Source of the DNA: Asterias rubens
Lineage: Eukaryota; Echinodermata; Asteroidea; Forcipulatida; Asteriidae
Length of the DNA stretch: 64,000 bases
NCBI RefSeq assembly: GCF_902459465.1
Contig: NC_047071.1
Span: forward strand, 12,420,385-12,484,384
Reading direction: 5' to 3'
Made by a program: the position numbers and the translations under genes. Shown in pieces: positions 1 through 10,700 of the stretch. A model generated the notes under the pieces. It worked only from the letters and a program-made list of their open reading frames with translations, did no database searches and was not told the origin of the DNA. Within the stretch, counting starts at the first letter, position 1. Every line of letters begins with the position of its first letter.

Positions 1-2780
1 GAAGGATTGTGTACCTGATTTGTGTTTGTGTTTCGTAGGTAAACTATGTTGTTACAATTAGTCGTGAGCGACACAATTGGTTCACCAAACAGGTTGTCGC
101 AACTATTTTTAAAGTAGGCCTAACGGTGACCCCTGGTTAGAAAAAAAAAAGCTACCACTATTTTTCTCTTGCCCTCACGTTCTCACAGCTCATTCCAAAC
201 CAACATTCCACAGCAAAGAACACAAGGTCTGGACAATGCAACTAATTATTTAACAATGTACATAGTAAACAACAACACCTAGTAACCGCAGCTTAACCTC
301 TTTAAACTTGACTGGAAAAATAGAAATTTGCGGGAATTTTCCGTTTAAAACTTTTGGACGATACCATACGAAGGACAAGGTATACCTTTTAACGCTTTAC
401 GTCAAGACGGGCAAACGCACGCAAAACTATATACGAGAAACCCCAGAGTGTTACAGCGCAAACTGATTTAACTAATTTATTCATTAAAAACACTCTTGTT
501 TGAAAAAAAAAAAAAACGTGGGTGGTTATGATTGTGTAATAACAGCTGAATGGTATGCGCGGACACGAATGCTTGTGTACACACACAGAAGGCTCAATAC
601 ACTACCGGCGGTTACAGCTTAAAACACGTACCCCACAAGGAGTTCAAACTAAAACACAACCAATCTTATTTGTATGCGTTTGTTATTTTTTGAGAGAAAT
701 TTATTAATTGTTGCCGGGTTTCCTGAAATGTTGAAGTGATTTTCCCGTTGCCACTAAAGGGAATTAATCAACGCAGCGTGGTCGGGCATACGAAACACAC
801 AAGTAACAAGGATGAATACGTGTTTGAGGCCTGGCTGATGATGACAATGTTAAGTTGGTTAGAGCAGAAACGGTTTTATATTGTATTTATGTGTTTGTTG
901 ATTGACTTTCGCCAATGGTAATGATTGACTTTGGCCCAATTTCATAGAGTCGTTAATGCACACAAAGTATAGCTAAGCAATACAGAAAAATGCTTACCCA
1001 AATAAAACAAATAGGTTACCGGCCAAACTAACATGTCGCACAGCCTAAAAGTTGTAATTGGTACATCTGCTAATAGTATCTATACTTAGTGTAATTATAC
1101 GCAGCATTTTGTGCTTAAGCAGCTATATGTAAAATTGGGACCTGGTATTTAAAATAACAATCTAAGATATGTGCATATGCTTGGCTGTTTTAAATTTGGC
1201 AATAATGTTAAGATTCATTGACAATTTCAATTTGTCTGCAATAATTAGAAGTTGCGATAATCAAAAACAATGAACTTCAATTTCTTAACATCTGGCCCTC
1301 ATGTCATCAGCGCTTAAAGGAACATTACAGTTGTTAAGAACAAAGCTCGTCCAAGATCATGGTGATAATAGTACAAAACATTCCTTGAAATATTTCTGCC
1401 TGAAATGTCATTATTTGATGAGAATAAATAAAATTAATGAAATTGGGTCCAGGTGACTAAAAGGTTCAGGGTAAAAGTTAATAAACTGTTGTACGCCTAT
1501 AAACAAGCCAAGCCTGAGCAGAACTTCCATCATAGATAATTTATTTTGGGAAGGGCTTGCAATAATTTTTTTGATAAATGTTTGGTTTTGTTTTACCCTT
1601 TGAAGCGTACCTTTTATCCAATTCCAACCGTGTGTCATTAATTTCAAGAAAATCCATTAAAACAAAGTGTCTAAATAATAATGTTTGTCCTACGTTTATT
1701 TCACTGAACAAATCCGTCACTGTTTTGTTTACCCACCACCCACAGCGGTGAATTTAGAGAGTTGTGACAGAGAGGGACAAATTCTCGTTGGTCACGTGGC
1801 CGCCGGACGCCATTATCGGTCTAAACGCATCACAACCCAGTTGGCGGACTACAAATATTTAACACGCTGCCTCCATCTTGGTCGTGGACTATTTTGTTCT
1901 TCCAGCCTCGGTTTGGAGAAATTCAAGATGGCTGTATCATGATAAAGGTCTATTGTCTGGCACCCTGCATTTTGCCAGTGCGTTTATTTAGGCATAAAAT
2001 GCTTTCTAATTGCAAGTTATCGCAACTCTCTCTACGGAGCTGTACCCACTTTACAGAGGGCGCCCTCTACTGTCTGCCCACGGTATTCCATTTTCGGGAT
2101 TCAAAGTATAGCGGCGAAGCGACTGGAATCGGAGACCACACGATGTAAGTCACGAGGGCCTTTTCTAAAGATTTGTTGTTGTGCCGCCCTCCTGATTCCA
2201 AACAAATCACGAGTGGTGGAGTCAAAATGCTTGAACCTGTTCTGCATTCTCAGTGGTCAACCTTTCTGGTCTTAATTTACATAAAAATCACGTCACTTAT
2301 TTATTTTTGGAATTCAACAACGTTTACACATAAACTATAAACTTGCGGAATCAATTGAATGCGAGTCCCCATGCCGTTTATCTAACCGCTTGAAATGCAA
2401 GGTCACACTATACAACCACATTTGGTTGTGTTCATGCTCGCACACCCAACCCGACCAGGTTGTTGTGGTGTAGTTCGCGTGGGATTGCAGAAAATAAATA
2501 AACACTGTGCCAAGGAGTTGCCATACTAGAAAAAAAACCCCGTTTTATTTACTATCCCTTGGAATGCACGTGACATTTTCAATTCGCTGTATGCAAATTA
2601 TACAGGACTAATATGATCTGGGTGTAGCCAAGTGGGGCCAAAGCAAATAGTAAGTTGTAAAGCAAATGTTTCAAACAAATCGAAATGATAAACCAAAATG
2701 TTTGCCTCATATTGACACGAAGTCAAATTCAGGTATATGCATCATCAAAGAAAGAAATCATATCAGCAAAACTAATTTAT
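1..2780. other. Intergenic stretch, no gene seen
   Basis: AT-rich sequence with many stops in all frames. The short open frames carry no recognisable domain, and none is bounded by splice sites in a consistent phase. The only structure I see is a degenerate inverted-repeat element near 932-1146 (listed separately) and short A/T runs. The stretch lies immediately left of the duplicated block that begins near 2783. Confidence 0.6.
932..1146. repeat. Degenerate inverted-repeat element, GGGCCCAATTTC family
   Basis: The left end reads ggcccaatttcatagag and the right end is an imperfect inverse (agcagctatatgtaaaattggga). These match the termini of the better preserved copies at 25525, 27185 and 43798. 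The middle contains the gcttaccc/aacaaat-type sequence typical of the family. Several mismatches suggest this is the oldest copy in the window. Confidence 0.6.
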
Positions 2781-2941
2781 AGATGTAGGCCTGTCCCTTT
2801 CTCAACAAAACAAAAACATTAAAGATATGCTGAATGTTTTTGTTTAGTATTACACTTGTTGTTTTTAGTTTGGGTGTGTTCATGATGACAGTCGCAGAAT
2901 TTGTTCTGGTCGGGCAAATTTCAGAAGAAAAAAAAGCACTT

Positions 2942-3090
2942 CAAAATCTTGGGATCGGGTTGGTTCAGCGGGTTCTCCCTGCCGTTCACCTCTGTAGATC
3001 CCGGTTCGAGTCCCAACTAAGACCTGGAGCCTTTCGTGTAAACTTAGTTCATTGCATTGCGTGCGTTTCCTCCAACATCTATAAAACTGA
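2942..3090 (+). repeat. tRNA-derived SINE head, copy A
   Basis: An A-box-like tggttcagcggg is followed about 35 nt later by a B-box ggttcgagtcc, the spacing of an internal Pol III promoter. The flanks do not fold into a convincing complete cloverleaf with a CCA-side acceptor stem, so I call it SINE-derived rather than a working tRNA gene. It is duplicated in unit B at 18066. Confidence 0.6.
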
Positions 3091-3214
3091 TAAGATCAAA
3101 TTGCTCATGTTCACCATACTTTGTTGTGCTAAGGAACGAGTCGCATCACTTTTGCTGATAGAGCCTTCTCGGTATATGGACCCAAACTCTTGAATAAACT
3201 TTCCAATCACATCA

Positions 3215-4156
3215 GGGGTCGATTTCACTAACGCGTTTTGGTCATCGCAAACGCCGAAATCGATCGCTAAATCTAAAATCCATCGCAACTTAGCGATGGA
3301 TTTTTAGCCGACGACTTCACTAAAACTTAACGATGAATATACTCGTCGCAAAGTTTTATTTAGCGATGACAATATTGCGATGACATGTTAGTGGTCGCAA
3401 AGTAAAAGTTCATCGCAAACTTATGATACATTGCGCCATTATGTGCTTATTAGCGGTGTACGTTTTGACGTATAAATTGCCCATGATTTAGAGTAAAATG
3501 AGTGGCGCTACATTATTTTAGTCTTGCGGTCTTTTACCTGGTAATCTCAGATTGCCGATGACAACTATCAGCGACGCAACTGCAGCAAAGAGCCCCTTAT
3601 CATCGGTAAAAAGGAGATACTATATGGGTTCGATTATTTTAACCATCATTTTTAGAAAAAAATAATGTGTAATGTATTGGCAAATTAACAGTGTGAACTT
3701 GGTATTATTTCTTCCTCCATGGTATTATTAGACAGATATGTCAGAATTGTCATCAATCCCACCGTTACAACAGATTTACGAAAACTGTTTATTAAAATCT
3801 AAAATTATAATAGAGGCCATAGGCCTATAAATGCTTTAACCCTTTGTAAATGAGTGCCTAAACATCGTCCACAATAGTTCGTACGTGTGCACCAACATGA
3901 CAACGATTTACATATAAACTGCACAATGCCATTTCATTTCGAGCGACGACCGACGATTTTGTTGCGGGATGTCAAAGGTCACTACTTTTAGCCTCGTAAA
4001 AAAACTTTATTTCCCTTTTAACGTCATCGCAATTGCGATGACTTTAGTGAAACGCAGAGTTAGTGACATCGCAATTGCGATGGATTTGAGGTTAGCGATC
4101 TCATCGCAAGTGTGTTAGCGATGATCGCAAACATAGACGTTAGTGAAATCGGCCCC
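3215..4156. mobile_element. Inverted-repeat transposable element (about 940 bp), absent from unit B
   Basis: The ends are inverted copies: GGGGTCGATTTCACTAACG at the left and the inverse of GGGGCCGATTTCACTAACG at the right. Many subterminal catcgcaa/ttgcgatg motifs are present inside. The matching site in unit B (about 18508-18513) reads atcagggacac with no insert, so this is an insertion dated after the duplication or a precise loss. A short AGG-type target duplication is possible but ambiguous. No transposase frame is visible, so it is probably non-autonomous. Short 3-bp target sites and G-rich termini would suit a Harbinger-like family, but that assignment is inference. Confidence 0.8.
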
Positions 4157-4193
4157 AGGGACACAACATCCTTCAGCATGTTCCAGTCATTTC

Positions 4194-4576
4194 TTAAAGG
4201 CAGTGGACACTTTTTTGGTGATTACTCAAAAAAATTATTAGCATCAAATCTTAATTGGTAACGAGTAATGGGGAGAGGTTGATAGTATAAAACATTGCGA
4301 GAAACGGCTCCCTCTGAAGTGGAGTAGTTTTCGAGAAAGAAGTAATTTTCCACGAATTCGATTTCGAGACATCAGGATAAGATTTTGTGTCTCAAAATCA
4401 AGCATCTGAAAGCACACAATTTCGTGTGACAAGGGTGTTTTTTCTTGCATTACTATCTCGCAACTTCGACGACCAATTGAGCTCAAATTTTCACAGGTTT
4501 GTTATTTTTAGCATTTGTTGAGATACACCAAGTGAGGCTGGTCTTTGACAATTACTAATAGTGTCCAGTGACTTTA
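4194..4576 (+). repeat. TTAA-ended inverted-repeat element (family P), full copy
   Basis: Reference description for the family. Elements are about 370-390 bp, start with ttaaaggcagtggacac and end with the near-inverse gtgtccagtgtctttaa. At the centre is a strong hairpin built from tttcgagacctcag and its inverse. There is no coding capacity. The TTAA at both ends suggests a TTAA target site, as in piggyBac-related elements, but I cannot prove which TTAA belongs to the host. The strand given for each copy is my convention: plus when the attactcaaaataatt end comes first. Confidence 0.85.
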
Positions 4577-5064
4577 AAGCCAACTTCTTTCAAGAGGCCT
4601 GCAATCAATGTCTTATTTATTTCCCCTGTGCCTCAGGGCCTTTGAGCAAACCTTTGATTTAGGCGCTTTATTATTAATTGATTATGATATAGAAAGGTTT
4701 GCGGTAACACCATGTAATGACTATCTCTGAGTTGGGGTGGTTCGATCAGTATGCTCTGATCGTCTTTATTGATTATGATTGATTGATTGATGTGTCGTCA
4801 AAATATAACTATGACAACACATCAATTTGTGTCCGTACCAACTTTTCAAAAATAACTCAAATTTGCAAAAGGCAACCTGTCTTCAGATCCTGTTCGGTGC
4901 AACATAAACGGAACCAAATCCGGGAAAACCACAACATTAGCATATCAATGGTACATTTCCCGCTCAAATTGAGCCTATAGACCATGTTGCAATTGTTTAC
5001 AGAGTTGTGACCTTGTAAACGCATATCCAGACGGGCTATATATAGGAGAAATTTAATTTTCTAA

Positions 5065-5480
5065 ATTTTCACACAATATTTAGTCAAAATTTATCACTGC
5101 CACAGCTGAACAGCTTTTGCGATGTCTTTCTTTCTTCGTATCAAAAGATGAAGTAATCAAACAGGTGGCCTACGATCTCCATACAAAATAAGATTTCGTG
5201 CATTCTTCCATTGAGCTTTGTACGTGCATGCAGTATGTGGCTCTTCTGTGAATAAAGTTTTAATTATGTGTCATAATTTGTGTGTTTTTTTCTCCACATA
5301 AAGTCAACATTTACTAAAGCAATAGCTGCACAGCTTTTGACATGTCCCCTTTCTTCATATCAAAAGTTGAACAAAAAAAGTGCGACCTCAGTACAACATC
5401 AGATTTGTTGAATTATTTCATTGAGCTGTGTACAAAATGTGCGTGATGCAGTTAGTCAATTTAGGCTATATGTGGTTCTT
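5065..5480 (+). repeat. Two-copy imperfect direct repeat upstream of vWA gene A
   Basis: Two roughly 200-240 bp segments share cacagct-aacagcttttg, a tttcttc-tatcaaaag stretch, the attgagctttgtac/attgagctgtgtac blocks and the segment ending in ctccacataaagtcaac or similar. Unit B has the same pair at about 19020-19390, so the internal duplication predates the segmental duplication. It lies 300-700 bp upstream of the start codon and may include promoter sequence. Confidence 0.55.
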
Positions 5481-5750
5481 TTGTAAACATAAATGATGTC
5501 ATAGTTCACATCAGGTCTATAAACAGCCAGAAACACCTGCAGGGGTCAATCTCTACAAATGACTTTGATCCAGTATTGTCATGGTTATAATGTTCAAGTT
5601 TTAGACGTGGGTCCCCAGATCTACATCTGATCATGCGCAAATAGGCTACAGCGTCAGTACTTCCTCAAGTGTTGCAATAGTTTTTCTTCACAATTTTTGC
5701 AAGACTCTTGCTAAACGGAATAAAGAACAGAACAGTCATCAATGTTAACC

Positions 5751-7671
5751 ATGGGGATGAGCTTGATAAAAGGTAGGTGATCCACAAGAAGATAATTAGG
5801 GTTATAGCATAAATTTTACAATGCCTTAAAGACACTGTACACTATCACTTGCTCGCAACGTATGCGTAAAATAACAAACCTGTGAAAATTTGAGCTCGAT
5901 TGGTCGTCGGAGTTGCAAGATAACTATGAAAGAAAAAAATCCTTGTCTCACAAAGTTGTGTGCTTTCAGATGCTTGATTTCGAGACCTCAAATTCTAAAC
6001 TTGAGGTCTCGGAATCAAATTATTGCGCACCATGTTTCTGTTATACATAGTTAATCTCAGAGCTCTTCAAACTCACCGAGATTGAACCAGTCGCTTCAGG
6101 CACACCCTAATTTTAAGTAAAGATCTAATCTACAGAGCATTCTGAGAAGTTTAAAAATTGTTTTCATCAAACTCGCTGAATAAAATAAATCAGCAGCTAC
6201 AGCACACCTATATGTTTCTTAAGTTCCTTCAGACACACCTTATACGTTTCTTAATAGGCCAACAGAGTTAATCTCAGAGCATTCTGAGAAGTTTAAACAT
6301 TGTTTTCATCAAACTCGCTGAATAAAATAAATCAGCAGCTTCAGCGCACCTATATGTTTCTTAAGTTTCCTCAGACACACCTTATACGTTTCTTAGTAGG
6401 CCAACAGAGTTAATCTCAGAGCATTCTGAGGAGTTTAACAAATGTTTGTCCTAAAACTCGCTGGAATTCAACAAGTAGCTTCAGTACATACACCCATAAA
6501 TACTCGGAGATAATCTCAGAGCAATCTTAGAAGTTTGAAATTGTCTTCAAACTCGCTGAAATTCAATCAGTAGCTTCAGCACACCCATGTTTTCTTAGTA
6601 CAGAATTAATCTCGGCAGAGCAATTTGAGAAGTGAAAAAAAATATTGTCTCCAAATTCGCTTTAAATTGGACCAGTACCTTCAGCACAGCTATGTTTCTT
6701 AGAACAGAGTTAGTCTCAGAGCAATTCTGAGAAGTTTGAAAAATGTTTGTCTTCTAACGCGCTAAAATTGAACCAGTAGCTTCCGCATAACTACATGTTT
6801 CTTAGCACAGAGTTAACCTCAGAGCAATTTGAGAAGTAAATTTCGTTTAGTCTCCAACTCGCTGGAACTAAACAAGAAGCTTCAGCACACCCATGTTTCT
6901 TAGTACAGCGTTAATCTCAGAGCTTTCTGAAAAGTTTGAAAAATAATTGTCTTCAAGCTCGTTTTAAATTGAACCAGTAGCTTCAGCAAACCGATGTTTC
7001 TTAGTTCAACGTAATCTCAGCAGAGCAATCTGAGAAATAAAAAAGCAAAAATTATGTTTCTTAGCACAGAGTTCGTGTCAGAACGTTCTCAGAAGTAAAA
7101 CAAACAAACTATTGTCTTCAAACTCGCTGAAGTTGAACCGGTAGTTTCTTAGAAACGAGTTGATCTCAGACCAATTTGAGAAGTTTAAAACAAAATTGCT
7201 TTCAAACTCGCTGAAACTGAACCAGTAGTTTCAGCACACATATGTTTCTTAGAACAGAGTTAATCTCAGCAGAGCAATTATTTTGAGAAGTAAAACAAAT
7301 GTTTGTCTTCATACTCGCTGTAATTGAACCAGTAGCTTCAGCACAACTATGTTTCTTAGTACAAAGTTAATCCCAGCAGAGCAATTTGAGAAGTGAAAAA
7401 AAATGTTTGTCCTCAAACTCGCTGAAATTGAACCAGTAGCTTCAACACACCCGTGTAACACAGTAAATCTCGGAGCATTCCGGGAAATTTCTTTTAGAAA
7501 AATCTCAGTCAGAACATTCAAGAAAAACACTTTTCCAATCGAAAATAACTTCCTGCGTTCTCCCTTAAAGGCACAGGACATGTTTGGTAATAATTTATAA
7601 TATTGTTGTTGGTTTTTTTTTCTTGTAAAGCGCTTCGGGGCTTTTTGCGTGAAGCGCTATATAAAAACTGT

Positions 7672-7704
<33 letters not shown>

Positions 7705-10700
7705 TACTCACAATAATTGTTACACAAAACGACTCCCTTTTAAGTTAAAGTCACCTGGAAATAGAATTGTTTTCTTTCAAACATAAGAGTATATGCTTAC
7801 GAACAATAAAACAATTTTTTAAGTAACTGTTTGTCACGATTTATATGTTTAAAAAAATATATAAAGTTGTTTGGGGGCTGACTCCGCCTACCCCTTTTGT
7901 GACGTCAATCGAGGCAGACTTTGCCTGCAATGCGTATAGTAAACACACGTGCAAAGTACATGTACGTCCAAGTCGTGAGTTGGTACATTTCAAAAAGTGT
8001 TTTTCTGCATTCAGCAGCAATACACCTGGTCGACATTGCTCGGGTCGGGGTCTACTCTTAAATTTGTAAATACCATAAGAACTGATTTTTTAAAACCTTA
8101 GCTAACTGTTTATTCACATTCCACTCATCAAAACACATATATTAGTGACAAAAGCTTTGTTTTGAAAAAATACCACTTCCAGGTGACTTTAAACGTATAG
8201 TTTTTTTTTTAGATAACTTCTCACTCAAATTTATAAAATACTTTAGCCCTGAAGCACTTTTTAGGCATCTAAAAGTAGACGTCTGTGCCACAATGTTATT
8301 TTTGTTAATTATTCTCTTTCAACTTCGATGAACAATGTCAAAATTATAACATATTTATTACTTCAATAACAGGGAGGTTTAGCTGCGAGTTACGCGAGCA
8401 CAAATTAATGTGAACGTGTAAAAATCTCACGTATTAAGTATATGTGAAAGTTTTTCCCACGTCAGGTAGGTACCTGCAGACGTCATACGTAGAATGAAAT
8501 AAGCCCAAAGCGGTGACGTCATCTAGAAACATTTTACTGAAGTTCACGATCACGTTTTTGCTGGCGTAACGTGCAGCTAAACCTCGCTTTTGTTGGGGGC
8601 ACACCACCTGTGTGAGAACAATGGTATTTGACAAAATACCAAAAGTGTACAATACCTTTAATGCCGCACCCATTCACAGGCACCTTCAGTTCGTGTTTCC
8701 TTTTTTCATTCCTGCAAATATCGTCAACACAAGTTTAACCAATCAATCAAAAGTGTTTGCTGTCAGTCTTTCTCAAATTATGAGCCAAAGGCACATCCAG
8801 AAATCTGAATTAACTAAATCAACCATGCAGGAACGATATTTGGCCTTGGTGGGGAAAACAAGGAATGTTATTTAGGACGAGTCAGGGCTGACAAAACACG
8901 CACTGTTTGATACAATATACGTTTCAGGAAATAACACATTGTTGCAAATTTTTCTAAGCAAACAATTTCTACAGGGTATTTTCATAGTAAAATGTGCCAC
9001 CAGTGTGTCCGACCTAGATCCTCCTATAAGATTTTTGGGCGTGAAACCAGACTTTCTGCTTCTTCATACACTTAAAGCCATTATACACTTTAGGAACAGA
9101 AAAATAAAATAAAAGTTAACAGATTTACAAATAACTTATAGGGTTTACATAAGGTAACGGTAAAAGACTTCTCTTGAAATATTATTCCATGAAATGCTTT
9201 ACTTTTTTAGAAAACATTAAAAACAATTATCAATTCTCGACATCGGATTTATAGTAAACACATGTCATGACACGGCGAAACGCGGAAACAAGAGTTTGTT
9301 TTCCCGTTATTTTCTCCCGACTCCGATGACCGATTGAGCCTAAATTTTCACAGGTTTGTTATTTTATATGTATAGGTTGTGATACACGAAGTGTGGGCCT
9401 TTGGACATTACTGTTTACCGAATGTGTCAAATGGCTTTAAACCTTGAAATGCTGATATGTAGAACAATGAACAACCACAACAGCTCTCTTCCGGCCACGT
9501 AGGCTATAACTGCATCTCTTTGGAACTCATTGCTTGGTGCATGTTTCCCTGCATCCCACAATCTAGACTGTTTTAAGAGGAATATCAGTCATACCTTCAG
9601 CTCCCCTGAGCTATTTTCACAATATATAATTTTTCTTCTTGAAGCCCCTTACCAAGAGTGCATGCCCCCTCCCCCAAAAGGGGGAAGGGAACCCTCAAAC
9701 AATCAGATATCAGACTGAAGTAAAACATAATACTGCGCATGTTAAAGACACTGGACACTATATTATTATCAAAGACCAGACTTCGCATCTCAACATATGC
9801 AAAACATAACAAACCTGTGAAAATTTGAACTCTATTGGTCTACGAAGTTGGGAGATAATAATGAAAGAAAAAAACACCTTGTCACACGAAGTTGTGTGCT
9901 TTCAGATGCTTGATTTCGAGACCTCAAAACTAAATTATTGGAAAATTACTTCTTTCGCGAAAACTACGTTACTTCAGAGGGAGCCGTTTCTTACAAAGTT
10001 GTGTTCTATCAACAGCTCCCCATTACTAGTTACAAAGTAAGATTTTATGCTAATCTCAGTAATCACCAATAATGTCCACTGCATTTAACGGGTGAACACC
10101 GAGTAATCGTCTTCCCAAAACTTTTTTTGCAGTTTCCCTGTGGGCCTCTCTGATAGTCGCTTCCTGCTTCAAGCAATCACTGGCTGGTACAGACAGCACC
10201 ATCGTCCCGGGAACCAATGGTCGAGCTGTGGTGGATGCTACCATAAGCAAGATAGCTCAAGTAGAACGTGACAGCCAACTCCAACCGGACGACAGGCTTC
10301 TCTTGCGAATAGCATGGGTAGAAACGAAGTTCGGCACGGCACCGAATACCTACGCCGACCCCAACTACCACGGCGGGATATGGCGAGTCGATCGTGATAC
10401 GTTTGATGTGACTATGAGGATGTTCAACACAAATGAATACAGTGACATATTTGAGGAGATAACAACTAAACTGGGAATCATCTGGATCCAGGTTACCTGG
10501 GAAGACTGTCGCCGACCTTTGTATTCTGGTCTTGCTGCTCGTCTATTTCTCCACAACGCCAACCCCGTCATTCCACCTGTAAGTTCAATTGCTTTCATTT
10601 ATTAATTTATCTGTAATGGTAAAAAAAAAAAAAAAAAAAAAACCACTTAGAACTAGCCTCAAGTTTTTTAATCGCTCCAAAAGAGTCGCAGAACTAGTTA

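Noticed and set aside
1685-2148. Two overlapping plus-strand frames near the left edge
   Set aside because: Overlap in different frames, lack domains and show no splice-linked neighbours.
2942-3090. Functional tRNA gene (also considered at 18066, 29900, 31330 and 39340)
   Set aside because: Internal promoter boxes are present but complete cloverleaf pairing is not, and the segments recur with SINE bodies.
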